A DNA stretch of 64,000 nt. Origin: Argentina anserina. Its lineage: Eukaryota; Streptophyta; Magnoliopsida; Rosales; Rosaceae. The number at the start of each line of letters is the position of its first letter. Within the stretch, counting starts at the first letter, position 1. The translations under genes and the position numbers were made by a program. The DNA lies in assembly GCF_933775445.1 (NCBI RefSeq), contig NC_065873.1, positions 27,156,001 to 27,220,000 of the forward strand, given 5' to 3'. Below the pieces are notes generated by a model that was not told the DNA's origin, searched no databases, and saw only the letters and a program-made list of their open reading frames with translations. Of this stretch, positions 38,721 through 50,774 are shown piece after piece.

Positions 38721-39329
38721 TCCACGGTCCTACTCCACAGTGGGTTTTCATGGTCCTGCTCCACGGTTGACTTTCGCAGCATTCCGTAGTCGCCAGAGAA
38801 AAGAAATCATTGCACAACGAACTACGGGACTTGCTTGCAAAGCCAACTAACCCGCAACAAAACACTACCATAACACAGAGAATTGAAAGGAAAATCTTCA
38901 AACCAGACATCTCCTTACACAAAGCCAAAGCGGCTACTTGCAATCATTCCCCGCGCAAGGGAGCGTCATGCTTGGACACTTCCAACATGATTTTGGTACT
39001 TGCATAGAGCGCAACTCCACTCCACATCGGCATAAGATAAGTAAAATGATATGCGTCCCTACTCCTACTGTAGAGTTAATTATTACCATGTCTTAGCATG
39101 ATTTTATTATGCTATGAAGCATGCCTACAACATACCACACTTATATGCTTAGAGAATGTGTGACGCACACACTTGAATGTCAAACTTAATTGTGCTAATG
39201 AAACTAGAAATTTTTCTAACCATTGTTCAAGAGAACAATTAAATTCCTTATGCAGGCTGTTTCATCACACAACACTCAGACATCACGGAGTCAGAAATTC
39301 TTTCTTTGCCAAAAAGTGAGAGACTACGC

Positions 39330-40480
39330 CCAAGATGGCTCAAGACGTCATACACGAAAACGCTTATCTACGCTACGATGGAGGCACTACACCCAAGAGG
39401 GCTCAAGCCACGTAAATACGCGTACTACACCCAAGAGAACTCAAGACGTCCTACGCGTAACGCTTATCTACGCTACGATGGATGCACTACGCCCAAGAGG
39501 GCTCAAGACATCCTACGCGTAACGCTTATCGACGCTACGATGGATGTACTACGCCCAAGAGGGCTCAAGCCGCATAAATACACGCACTACGCCCAAGAGG
39601 GCTCAAGACATCCTACGCGTAATGCTTATTTACGCTACGATGGATGCACTACGCCCAAGAGGGCTCAAGTCGCATAAATACGCGCACTACGCTCAAGAGA
39701 GCTCAAGACGTTCTACACGTAAAGCTCAATACGCGTACTACACCCAAGAGGGCTCAAGCCGCGTAAATACGCGTACTACACCAAAGAGAACTCAATACGT
39801 CCTACGCGTAACGTTTATCTACGCTACGATGGATGCACTACGCCCAAGAGGGCTCAAGCCGCGTAAATACGTGTACTACGCCCAAGAGAACTCAAGACGT
39901 CCTACACGTAATGCTTATCTACGCTACGATGGATGCACTATGCCCAAGAGGGCTCAAGACATCCTACGCGTAACGCTTATCTACGCTACGATGGATGTAC
40001 TACGCCCAAGAGGGCTCAAGCCGCATAAATACACGCACTATGCCCAAGAGGGCTCAAGACATCCTACGCGTAACGCTTATCTACGCTACGATGGATGCAC
40101 TACGCCCTAGAGGGCTCAAGCCGCATAAATACGCGCACTACGCCCAATAGAGCTCAAGACGTCCTACGCGTAAAGCTCAATACGCTATGATGGACGCATT
40201 ACGCTCAATGTCAGCATCCAAAAGACGTCATACGCGTAGCCTACTACGCTACGATGGACGCACCACGCTCTAATTCAGCGTCCAAATGACGTCCTACGCG
40301 TAAAGCTCAATACGCTTTGATGGACGCATTACGCTCAATGTCAGCATCCAAAAGACGTCATACGCGTAGCCTACTACGCTACGATGGACGCACCACGCTC
40401 TAATTCAGCGTCCAAATGACGTCCTACGAGTAGGTCACTACGCTATGATGGACACACTATGCCCGCAGTGGCTCAAAGCC
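39330..40480 (+). repeat. Tandem array 2 inside the LTR element
   Basis: Submonomers begin CACTACGCCCAAGAGGGCTC and continue either with AAGCCGCATAAATACGCG (~37 bases) or with AAGACATCCTACGCGTAACG plus CTTATCTACGCTACGATGGA (~62 bases). Together they make a ~99-base unit, divisible by three, which leaves a 188-codon frame open at 39544-40110. The right part (40180-40440) has a second, longer variant duplicated once. The open frame is probably a by-product of the period. Confidence 0.85.
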
Positions 40481-40967
40481 ATCCTACGTGCACTGCGATA
40501 TAGGACGCACCAGCCTTCAGAGGCCGCACTAGCCTTCAAAGGCCATATTGGCATATAGAAGCCACACTTGCCCGTAGTGGCCATATAAGTCCAAAGCGTC
40601 ATCGCGGAAGACTACTTCGCCTAAGCACACTGCACATATATGCTATATCAGTCGAAAACCGCCTCGCTGACTAGGAGTTTCGGGGACTTACGCACACTTG
40701 CGTACTAAATCATATTCGGGACCATACATATACACACGCATCATGTGTCAAACACACATCGCGCCAGTACATTCTTATGATATCCATGACAACAAACATA
40801 CTTCGTGCACATATGCTTTTATCTTTGTTTTGCATGTTTGAGAGTCCCTTCTTGCTTAAGGAGTTCAGGGACTGGTAGGGGTATGCCACCACCCGGACCC
40901 TTATGCTCAGTGACATGTTGATTGATAAACTCCCAAAGCAAGAAGTTCCTCTTACTTAGGGACTACC

Positions 40968-40982
40968 GGGGGGGGGGGGGGG
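40968..40982 (+). repeat. Poly-G run at the polypurine-tract position
   Basis: Fifteen Gs lie immediately before the conserved part of the right LTR (TACTAGCATAGAGC). The left LTR has TGTTGGCACCCC before that point, so the first ~10 bases of the right LTR are replaced. It may be a degenerate polypurine tract or a homopolymer assembly error. Confidence 0.8.
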
Positions 40983-41438
40983 TACTAGCATAGAGCTAGT
41001 ATGGCATGTCACCGAGCATAAGCATTACTCTCTAGGCGGATCTACAAGTCACTATATGGCTCAACCATGATATTCATAGCGTACCTCGTCATATAAGCTT
41101 TCCAATGATAGTCGGAACTCACCAAGACACCACCAGGAAGTCACATTTCCAACCTCATCAAGATTGCTCCATAGTAAGCCTAGAAGGACACTTGTCCCAC
41201 ATTGAAGAATATGTAAATGAGAGAGGTTTCCTCACCTATAAAAAGGACCCCTCATCCCACTTAGAAGGGGAATAACTACATGTATAACTTAAGGCTATTT
41301 GACTATACTAGTGGATTCAAGTGGACGTAGCCTACCCCAAGAGAGGGAGGTGAACCACTATACTTCTCGTGTCAAACTAACACTCACTAATACCTAACTG
41401 TGCGATCAACCACTCATCCGGTAATCACAACGTTAACA
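40983..41438 (+). repeat. Right LTR
   Basis: Matches the left LTR from its TACTAGCATAG onward and ends in the same GTTAACA. About twenty scattered substitutions separate the two copies by eye. It carries its own CCTATAAAAAGG box, about 550 bases upstream of the SHH1-like start codon. Confidence 0.9.
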
Positions 41439-41443
41439 GTTCT

Positions 41444-41789
41444 GTTATGGGTGGTTTGAGACTTCGACTCTTTGAGAGTCTCCGATCCTTGCACGGCACA
41501 AGTACTTTCAAACATCTGAGAGAGAATTCAATTTTATCTTCTGTGGACTGCATTTAGATTGCACCATTTGGGCCTGACTTTGATTTGGATTTGGGCCCTT
41601 CAAAAACAACGTTCCGGACACCTGACAGTTCCCACACTGTTGTGTTTTCCGTTTCAATGCAAAGCTAAGAAGGAAGCTACTCCTGTTTCTATCCCAAACT
41701 TAGAAAGCAGCTAAATTCCCAAGCCGCTTACCCAGCTTGCTTCTAGGGTTTTTCAGCAGGAACCAAGATTAGGGAAGAGACAGAGTAAC
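41444..41789 (+). promoter_or_regulatory. Presumptive promoter and leader of the SHH1-like gene
   Basis: Only ~346 bases separate the retrotransposon's duplicated target site from the start codon. Contains TTGGGCCTGAC and TTGGGCCC motifs (GGGCC-type boxes common upstream of housekeeping plant genes). No clear TATA box. Confidence 0.5.
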
Positions 41790-44399
41790 ATGGACCATGG
41801 CCTTCGTCCCAGACAGAGGGAGTTTTTTATTGGCTTCACTAGGGGCGAGGTTTGTGTAAAGTTCTCTTCTTTTTTCTTTAATCATGTTAAATTTAATTCC
41901 TTTATATCTATAGCTATCAGGGTTCTATTGGATTTGTTTGATTTTTGCATCATTGAAGATTTGGGCAATTATAAGTTATCTTGTGTAATTAGTTGCATGT
42001 TGTATGATCATTCAATTGAAGTCTGTATATGGCTATATCAACTGGGTTTTCTACTTTGGTAACCTGCATGCAAAATTGGACTTCAATTTCTGTTATCGTA
42101 ATCTCATGATTAGCTTTTGAGGGTTTTTCTTTATATGTATTCACCATATTATGAACAGATGGAGAGAATGGACAAACTGGTGAGGCAATCAGGAGAAGAA
42201 GTGCTGGCCAAAGAGTTTTGTCAAAGTTTGACAAAGAGTTTCAAGTAAGTTTTCATTTTGTCCATTACTCTCATTTAAACTTCATAGTTATATTGAGTTA
42301 TCATTCCCAAGATTGTTTTTTTGTTCTCTAAGTGCTAATTTGGTTTGGTTATGTCTGTGTAGTCGCTCCGCTGGTCGTGCTGGAAAGCCAATTGTGAAAT
42401 GGATTCAGGTTGCACATTTTAATCTCTCTTCCTTCCCTTCCTTTTACTGTTGCAGTGGAATATTGCTATGCTGTTCTTAGTCTGTTATTGCTGTTCTTAC
42501 TATGTGGTGGCCTCTTTTCTGTTACTGTTGTGTTAGGTGCAAAATTGGTTCAAGGAAAGGATACAAGAGTTACCAAACATAATAAAAGATCTCCAGGGAG
42601 TGTGCCCTTCCACTGAGGCACCTAAATGCAAAGACAAACCTAAAGGTGCTTCTCATTGTTGCTTGAATTGATTAAATGTATTCATGTGTTTGGCTGGTGA
42701 ACTCATATACTATAAATTGCAATAGAAAGTGTTTTGTAGAAAGCTAGCTGAGCAAAGTTTGAACTGTTTTACTGACTAGTTCTTTTCTCATCTTGGGTTT
42801 TGCCCTCTAGTTAGATACTGTAATACTGAAAATTTGTCCTTCTCTTATATCCAACAATGCCAAATTTAAGGCTTTTTCATATAACATTGTTTGCTAATTG
42901 TTGTTTCAACTTTTTTCTAAAGCCAATTCCAAAGCAGAAGAAAAGATCCCAGAGTCAGAGTTGGAATTTGAAGCTAGGTCATCAAAGGATGGGGCATGGT
43001 AAGCAATTACAAGAAACAATGACAAAAATTTCATTCTGGTCCTTCTATTTTTCTCCTCTTGGATTTATCAACCTGATGTTTATCTATTATTGTTATATAA
43101 TTAATCATAAGAAGATTGATATGCGGCTTGGGTTATAAGATTTGAAGGAAAGATTGCTTAAGAAAAAATTAACTATCATGAACTGAGTATAACTTTGTGC
43201 CTGATTCAACTATCTCAGTTTAAAGAAGAGACAGAGCATGTTAGAATCATAATGATGAACAATATGATATATTCATTCTTAGGCTATGCATCATGACCCC
43301 CTTCAAATCATTTCTTGTCATGAAGACTCTTAGTTGTTTGCACCTATTTCAATTGTATGTAGTGAACTTGTGATTGGTTAGTGCAAACAAAGTCACCCTG
43401 ATAGTTATTATGAGGAGACGGTGTTGTTCTCAACTGAACTGAGGTTCAGATTTGCCTTAAATGTCTTCCTTCTGATGTTACATCAACATGGTTTTTTTGG
43501 CTGAATTTTTATCGCTGGTTGATAATGCTACATTGATGCATTGATTTGAATGGGAACTCCCAAATGTTTTAAATTACTTTTATCACCTTACAGGTATGAT
43601 GTTGACATGTTCCTGTGTCACCGAGTTTCTAGTGGGGGAGAAACTGTAAGTATATCACATCCTTTTTCGTATTGCTTTGGACACTGTTCAAATGTTTCCA
43701 GTTGACCCAACAGTCGGTCTGAACTTTGGGGTAGTTTTAAATCCCAACTGTTCCTGCACTTAGTATAGAGAATTATGTTGTCTACCAAATACTCTTATAT
43801 GTACCTAACAACTGAATTTATGGATAACTTTTATAGATGTTTGTCTCTTTTGGATATATTTTTGTAACATTTGATGGATTTTGTCATTTATTAAAGGAAG
43901 TTCGTGTTAGATTTGTTGGATTTGGAGCTGAAGAGGATGAGTGGGTTAATGTCAAGAAAGCAGTGCGAGAGCGGTCTGTTCCCCTAGAGAATTCAGAATG
44001 TAGTTCGTTGAAAGTTGGAGATCATGTCCTTTGCTTACTGGTAATTCATAATTGCCGTGTCTTTTTGTATAACTTTATACTTCATGGATTTTCAAGTTGG
44101 TAACACTTTAAATTTTGTATTTTTGGCTGTTATTAGGAGAAGAAAGATCAAGTGATCTACTATGATGCTCATATTATAGATATCCATCGAAGAATGCATG
44201 ATATAAGGGGGTGTAGATGTCTTTTTTTCATTCGATATAATCATGACAACAGTGAGGTAAGTGTGAAATTACTTTTTTCTTTTCAATATAGTTCTCTTGT
44301 CAGGTTAGGGCGTAGCCAATAGCCCAATACAATGTGAGAATTATCATCTATCTGCAGGAAAAAGTTCGGTTAAGGAGACTCTGTCGTAGGCCAATATGA
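41790..44399 (+). CDS. SHH1: SAWADEE homeodomain protein, SHH1/DTF1-like
   Basis: Nine exons: 41790-41849, 42159-42244, 42363-42408, 42537-42645, 42923-42998, 43594-43645, 43897-44040, 44137-44256 and 44358-44399; 735 bases or 244 residues. The N-terminal half holds a divergent homeodomain ([29 protein letters not shown]). The C-terminal half is a SAWADEE domain ([55 protein letters not shown]). SHH1 reads unmethylated H3K4 and methylated H3K9 and recruits Pol IV for siRNA production in RNA-directed DNA methylation. AGKPxVKW and the small size favour SHH1 over SHH2, but I could not align them. No damage is seen. Confidence 0.85.
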
Positions 44400-46262
44400 T
44401 AAATGATGGGCAATGCCAAAATTCTTCACCAACTGGTAGATTAATTTGGTCAGTTCTTTTTGCATGGGAAAAGAGGTTTGTGAGTCCTAGATCATGGCAT
44501 CACGTTGATCAAGAATTCATGGTAGCTGTTGCTGCGTGTTGTAATGTAGTTATTTTCTTTTGTATCAGAATAATGGTTGATTGATGAAAATGAAAATTAA
44601 CCAAAAAGAAAAAAAGAAGTGATGTTACTTCTTGATCACTATGTGCATATCCATTTAGAGTTGCCATGAAAGCTGTTGAGGTGGTTTATCTTGTCATGTG
44701 CTACATTAAGCGTCTTTGAATTCTTAATTTTACATGAAATATAATAAGCTACTTGATATCACGAACCGACATGATAATTGAAGTTCCTTACGATATGCAA
44801 ATTGATGTGTTGGAAGTGGAAATTACAGAACCAAAAAATGGAATCTTCCGCTTTTTGTTTGATAGCAGCATTGGTTTAGTTTGCTTATTCTCCATTGCTA
44901 CCTTCTCTATGTTTCCTTCTCTTAATGCAGAGTTGCAGACGCACAGTGGGATTGCTGTAACTATTAGGAGCTAGCTTTCATGTACTACAAGCTCGGGAAG
45001 CTGACTAAACCTTGTTGCTTGAAGCTTTCATCAAGTTTCAATGTACTACTGTTTCGTTTAGGCTAATAGTCAATATCCAAGCTCTTTGCGTTTATAATTG
45101 CTTGAACATGTGCACATAGTTACATCTTTGCATTTGGATATGTTGGAGCTCCGATACCTTGATGGATTCAAAACTGCAGCAGCATTGAGCATTGCAGCAC
45201 ATACCACATCTTTGGTTCCTTACTCATTTGTTTCTCCAAAGAGATGACTGCGCGGGCAATTCTTGCTTTTCGGAGCAAATTCGATCAAGGTAAGGAAACC
45301 CGGCCTGTGGTTTGAAGTTGTTTTCTCGCTTGGTTTTCTGGGTGGTGATTATGGTCTGCTGCGACTGAGAAGCCATGGAAAACTGTTTCGGGAGTTTCAA
45401 ACGGATGGATAGTGATGAGATTCGAGGTTCCTTTGTCTCTGATTTATACAGGATGACCTTCAAGTCTTCAACATGCCTTGGTCTCACGTCTTTGACATGC
45501 ACATTTACCAGTTCCCACTCTCTCTCTCTCTCTCTCTCTCTCTAATTAATTGTCATTCAATTTTCCAACTTACTCAAAATTATATATTACCACAGATAGC
45601 TTCATTTAACTTCCTAAAGAACGATCATGCCTAACTCCATCAATCTCAATTAAAGTTGCGGCAATTTGCTAGCTTGGTCCATTGTTTAAGATTTTAGACA
45701 GTGGATAGTTTAGTAACAAACCCAAGCAATTAAATCAAACTCAAATCCAAGGTACGGCGAGCTCATTTAGTTCACTAATCACAAGCCGACATATTTTCTC
45801 TCTCTAATATTGTAGTCTTTCCGGTGAGAACCATTAACCATTTTAGTTGAGGACACTTCTATTTCATCTTTTTACGATCGCATATTTACATCTTAATTGT
45901 TTAACTTTTAGGTATTTACAAATGTATTTACTAATAATATTTCATATTTTACGATCGCATATTTACATCTTAATTTTTATGTATTTACAAATGTATTTAT
46001 CAATAATAAACTTGAACGGTTCATGTTGGATAGAATCGCCGGTTAGATCTCGAACTCGAACTGTTCCACCTTCCATTAAAGGCCCATAAACTCTCAGTTT
46101 TGTGAGGCTTCAGCGCAGACAAATCCAATCATTTCGGGCCCATTACAAACAATGATGAATGATCCGGATCTGTTAGAAAGAAAGCTTTGTAAAATGCGAC
46201 GGAAGCAGTGAGAGAGCTCATAGCTAAGAACCGGAATCAAAATCAGATCGGGCGCGCATAGA
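44400..46262. other. Intergenic region between SHH1-like and TMX2-like genes
   Basis: Includes the SHH1 3' region, a small minus-strand ORF (listed separately), a (TC)n run at about 45521-45543 and, near 46075-46145, GGCCCATAA and GGGCCCATT boxes that probably belong to the promoter of the TMX2-like gene. Confidence 0.55.
45224..45376 (-). CDS. Small ORF, hypothetical (50 residues)
   Basis: Minus-strand ATG at 45374-45376 opens a 50-residue frame: MASQSQQTIITTQK, then a basic stretch, then FPYLDRICSEKQEL and a TGA. A TATAAATCAGAGACAAAG sequence lies ~60 bases upstream on the same strand, and the ORF is GC-richer than its surroundings. I recognise no family. It could be a real small gene, a first exon or chance. 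Confidence 0.25.
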   Translation of the reverse strand: MASQSQQTIITTQKTKRENNFKPQAGFPYLDRICSEKQELPAQSSLWRNK

Positions 46263-48226
46263 ATGGAGAAGAAGCAAACCAAACCAATGGAGTTGTTGAA
46301 CGAGGTGGTAACAGAGCCATACCACCTCCTCCACTTCTTGGCTTTCTTCTCTTACTTTGTAGTTCGCACTTCCGCTGCTCCAATCCTCTCTCCCCACATC
46401 ACCTCCCGGCTTTTTCTCCGAGAAATCCAAGCCGCTTTGGCCTTGGGTGTCTTCGCTGCCTTTAAGGTTGTTTCTTTGATTGCAACTAAATTCTATAGCT
46501 CATTTTTTAGTCTCTATTTTTGGGTTTCATTTAATACTTTGTTTTGTTGCAGATAGTGAGGGAAGAAAACTGGGAGGCTTTTATTTCGGATGTTCTCTTC
46601 TTTGCAAAGGTGAGAGCTCTTCGTCTTTGATTTACTAATTAGCAGTAAACTGTTATTAACAAACGAAATTTATTGGGTTAATTTCAGATTTTTCTTCTTG
46701 CACTTACTTTGATAATGGATTACCACTTGACTCTCTGGTACGCAGTGATCTTCGCAGGTAGGTTTCTTATCCTAGTTTTTATTTTATTTTTTATCCGGCA
46801 TTGTTGTGTCTTAGATTCTAAATTGCAACATTTGTGCGGTTTTGTTTACTGCAGTGATATATATCTTCACACAACAGCCGGCTTTTAAAAAACTAGGTAA
46901 TTGAGATGGTTGTATCGTTTTTCTGAACTGGTTTGACTTCCTAATGTAGTAAACTCAAAGTTGGTTCGGTGTTTCAATTTTGTGAATGCTGTTAGGCACT
47001 GCTAGTAAAATAACACCATTGCAGCTAGAAAGCTTGCTGACTGAAGGGAGCACATCAAAGCTGTGGCTGGTAAGTGGTTCCGGTTCATTGAGCTTTGGAT
47101 GACATACCAATATTTGCATAATGATAGTAGGTTTAGAAGATGATGTCAAATGTCAGTTTTGATTTCCCTTGATATGTTTAGTGAATGGCGTGATCAGGTG
47201 GAGTTTCGCTCTTCATATTCACCCGCTTGCATACGCTCAAGTCGGTGCTTTCCTGAGCTTTCTATCACGTAAGTGTATCACCTGGAATACTGTTAAGCTG
47301 AGTGTGGAATTTGAAACTTATTTGTGTCTGTTAGGATCGTATAGTTCTGCTCCTTGAATTGCTTTTCCATGGGTTGTTACTAGTTATCATACCAAATAGT
47401 GTGGTTGCTTACGTTGTACATCTTTACTGACAGATACTCAAACAAAAGCTTTTCTTTTGGAATAGTTGACCTTGGTCTCTTCCCAAATGCTGCAGAGTAT
47501 TTTGGAATATCACTCTCTGGTAAATGATATGTAATTATAAATGCTACTTGGCGGTTTTTGTTCCCTTCAATTTTATAAATTACTATGTACCTGCAGGAAG
47601 CATGAGTCAACTTCCTACATATATATTATTCTCACATGGATCTGAAGTTTCTCGCTATCCGGAGTTGGATGCTGAATCAAAAGGTTCTCATTCACCCATA
47701 ACTAAGGTACCCCAACATTTAATTGCTGATATGGCTGGCAACTTTCTTGCCGTTCGCCTCGCTGTTTCTTTTCATATGCAACTTAAATTTCCCAGTCTCT
47801 TTCACTTTGCTTAATTATAAAATCTTGTATATGCCGTTGAACTAGTCAGTAATGACATTTGGTAGTTTCAACACATCTAGTCTCAGATGATCTTATCTCC
47901 AACAGGCCAGATACTCTAGTTCACTTTACTTCTAATGGCTTTCTTAATAACATACTAGATCAGTGAAGTTCAGTACATAATTCCTGAAACCTTATAACAA
48001 ATCAAACCACAATAAATTATAGTTCAACAAGTTTTGTACCAACTTATGAGTTTCAGGAAAACCATATCCTAATTTACAATGACTCCATGAAGATGTGTTA
48101 TATGGCTTTGTTAGGAAGATGAGATATCCTGATGAGAGTATGGATTGATTGTTTGTGTTTCAGAGATTCCTTTCGCAGTACTTCAAGCTCGACCTGCTAC
48201 TTCTCGATTACATAAATGGTAAATAA
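46263..48226 (+). CDS. Thioredoxin-related transmembrane protein 2 (TMX2) homologue
   Basis: Nine exons: 46263-46466, 46553-46609, 46688-46757, 46855-46896, 46996-47069, 47198-47268, 47434-47519, 47597-47706 and 48164-48226; 777 bases or 258 residues. The first half is hydrophobic with about three or four membrane segments (LLHFLAFFSYFVV, VLFFAKIFLLALTLIMDY, WYAVIFAVIYIF). The second half is a thioredoxin-like fold (VEFRSSYSPACIRSS, FGIVDLGLFPNAAEYFGIS, QLPTYILF with the cis-Pro position). The expected CxxC redox pair is absent: only one Cys lies at the active-site position, so classic oxidoreductase activity is unlikely. The protein probably sits in the ER or mitochondrial-contact membrane as animal TMX2 does. 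Plant function is not established. Confidence 0.85.
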
Positions 48227-50774
48227 GTATCTGACATTCTGTATACTTTGCAGTGTCAGTCCCTCCAATTTTGGTTCATCATTGTATGATTATACATGGT
48301 TTGAGATGTAAGGAACATGTTTTCCTGACATTTTATCTCTCATCCCCTTTTATAGAAAGGTTTCCACTTCTATTTGATCATTTTGTTTTGGAGAAGGGTT
48401 CTCAAAAAAAATACACCCAACTTTTTTGGATCACTGAGCTGAAACCAGTATTCGAATGGGCCGAAGCCCAAAAGATTTCATTCTGGCCTATCAATTCATG
48501 AAGTCGTCACTTCATCGTCAGCCGCAATAAAGCGCAGTCACATCTCCACTGCTGGTCGCTTGAATAGGTGATAGGTTAAATTAAAGTGCCGTCGCCGGCG
48601 ACTGGCCGCCTTGGAATTATTTAAATGACAAATGTGATGGTGATTGGAGCGGCGGGGAGAATAAATCAATTCAGTCGGGGAGATAATCACCGGTCACCTA
48701 CATTCCTCTGAACTGGTCCCCAGCAGCATCTAGGTCTACGCCGGTCTTTGGATCCCTCTCCAATATTTGGTTGTCGGCTCACGCTGTCTACAATTGCCAC
48801 TTTATCTCCACACTCCCCATTTACTTGTGCTTGGTGATGTGCCCCTACTTCTCTTCACAAATCTACAGCTTTTACTATCCCTTGCCTCCTTCCTACCACT
48901 GCTTGTGCTTCGCGTGCATCTCTTTTCACTCTCCACTTTATGAGGGAAAAACTTCCGAATTTTTATATACCGGACAAGATTTAAACGCCTCTTAAACTAT
49001 TATTAGACATGATTCATAATGCAAGAGATGTGGATAAATCGACTATGTTTCTACAAATGACTAATCAGATTGTTGATTCAGACTCTTAAAAGTTAGAATA
49101 AGTTCATCCGTTAGGTTATTGTCGGGGTTATAATATTTTCACTTATTGCCGTCTTGTGGGGGTTATGTGACAGGAGTTACTCCGGGTCATGCTGACTACA
49201 AATTGATCCGCGAGTGAAGGGTGTGGCAGCTGTGAAGGGGTAAAACCGGTGGGTAATACACAAAAGAAGTAAAATTCGGACTCTCAGATGTTACAACAAG
49301 TTCACCCACTAGATTATATTGGGGATTATGCGAGTTACTCCGGATCATGCCGACTACAAATTGATAGGTGCGAGAACTGCCACACCCTCTGTGAGGGGTA
49401 AAACCGGTGGGTAAGTACCAAAAAAAAGTAAAATTAGGGAGGACAAGGGGACAGAGATGCGTCGTGTCATAGTAAAGGAGTAACGGAAACAACACTCATG
49501 AGATCTGGAAGTCCGTTTACGTTGACGAAGGTAAAGCCCCAAATAACTCGCAATCTCATTCACACATCCCAAGAGAATTTTCACTCTGACACACCGAAAG
49601 ATAGCGACACGCGTACTGTTCTAACTGGTCCCTCTCTCCCTCTTCCCCCCCCCCACTTACCCACCGGCGCGTCAGACACCATCGCGGTCCGGCGTCTTCT
49701 TTCCGGAGCCGGTTGTAAAAGGTTAGGGTGAGAGACTCTTTCTCTCTGCACGCGTACGGGGGCCACACGTGTGGGACCACGAGGTGGTCTGCTGGCTTCA
49801 ATCGCACGCTACAAGTGTCACAGGGAGACAGGCTGAAGAAACATACATGTCTTTGGTGGCACGCTTCTCCATCCTACTAGCTGTACTGGCCCAGCTGCTT
49901 TTTACCGGCCCAGTCCACTCGACTATGTCACTGCCGTTGACCTTGTAAGAAGGTAAAAAATAAAAAATTCAAAGCCATTTGCTTTAGTTTTAACTTTTGT
50001 GTTGTTAGGGCCATTTGGTGCCTTATCTTTCAAGTCTATTTAAGCTTAGATTAATGTTTCAATAGGACATGCTTAAGCTTTTTAAGGTCACTTGCAACTT
50101 ACATAATGGGCAAAAAAGTGTGCATCATTGAGGGAAAATCAGATTATATTTCAATTTTTAAGTCTATCATAAGATTTGCAAGTTTGTATTATCAAACACC
50201 CACTTAGTTTGGTCTGCCATTAGTTTCTAATATTAGCCAATCACATTACAAAGGATATATAGGTGTGATTAGTTCTTATTTACTCTTTTTTTCTTCCACA
50301 TTTTTTAGTGACAGCCAACTTTGAAGAGTGGAAGAGTGCAATGTGAGGTTTGAAAATTTGATGGTAGGAGATGAAAGAAGACCATTCATCATTGACTTGG
50401 GTATTACATTTTCCAAATTTGTATTGACCCATTTACTAGAAGAAAATGGTGGGAGGAAACTGTATCGCTTTTATTGACATAATTGGTGTTTGGAAATTCA
50501 GGGTGTGCCAGCTTCTACCTAAGAACCATTATCTACCAGAGTTCTACCAATTTGTGACGGTGTTTTCAACCTTCCAAACTTTCACCATATCGAACTGACG
50601 GGAATTTGGGTTGGTGAAAGAATATTTATTCTCTGCTAAAACAAGATCAGTTTGAAGATATACATATGAGACGGAAGCTTAATGTCATAATTAAGTTCTG
50701 ATTATAAGGCAATGCGCTGGACACTTGTGCATGTCACTAACCAGATCAAGTCCCAAATAATAAACACTTATGTC
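48227..50774. other. Intergenic region with a diverged direct duplication
   Basis: Around 49165-49275 and 49323-49435 two copies share GTTACTCCGG[G/A]TCATGC, GACTACAAATTGAT and GGGGTAAAACCGGTGGGTAA, spaced about 160 bases apart. A GC-rich segment at 48590-48720 and another near 49630-49780 show no gene. A 33-codon frame at 49847-49948 begins with a hydrophobic, signal-like stretch but has no other support. Confidence 0.5.

Larger units (their letters stand above)
37348..41438 (+). mobile_element. Non-autonomous LTR retrotransposon (LARD-like)
   Basis: Two direct LTR copies (37348-37815 and about 40983-41438, near 95% identical by eye) bound a 3.2-kb interior. The element is flanked by the 5-bp duplication GTTCT (37343-37347 and 41439-41443), and the left LTR has TG...CA ends. 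A primer-binding-site-like TTGGAGCCGTCTGTGGG follows the left LTR directly, a form known from Ty3-type elements. The interior has no protease, reverse transcriptase, RNase H or integrase. It holds a short gag-like start and two tandem arrays. It would depend on enzymes from another element. Confidence 0.9.

Noticed and set aside
37777..40110. ORFs inside the LTR element, including a 188-codon frame, as proteins
   Set aside because: They follow tandem repeat units divisible by three; composition mirrors the repeat.
37985..40480. CRISPR-like or ncRNA array
   Set aside because: Units have no repeat-spacer structure and lie between two LTRs in a plant genome.
49847..49948. 33-residue ORF with a signal-peptide-like start
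   Set aside because: No mature part, no splice context and no family; hydrophobic short frames occur by chance.
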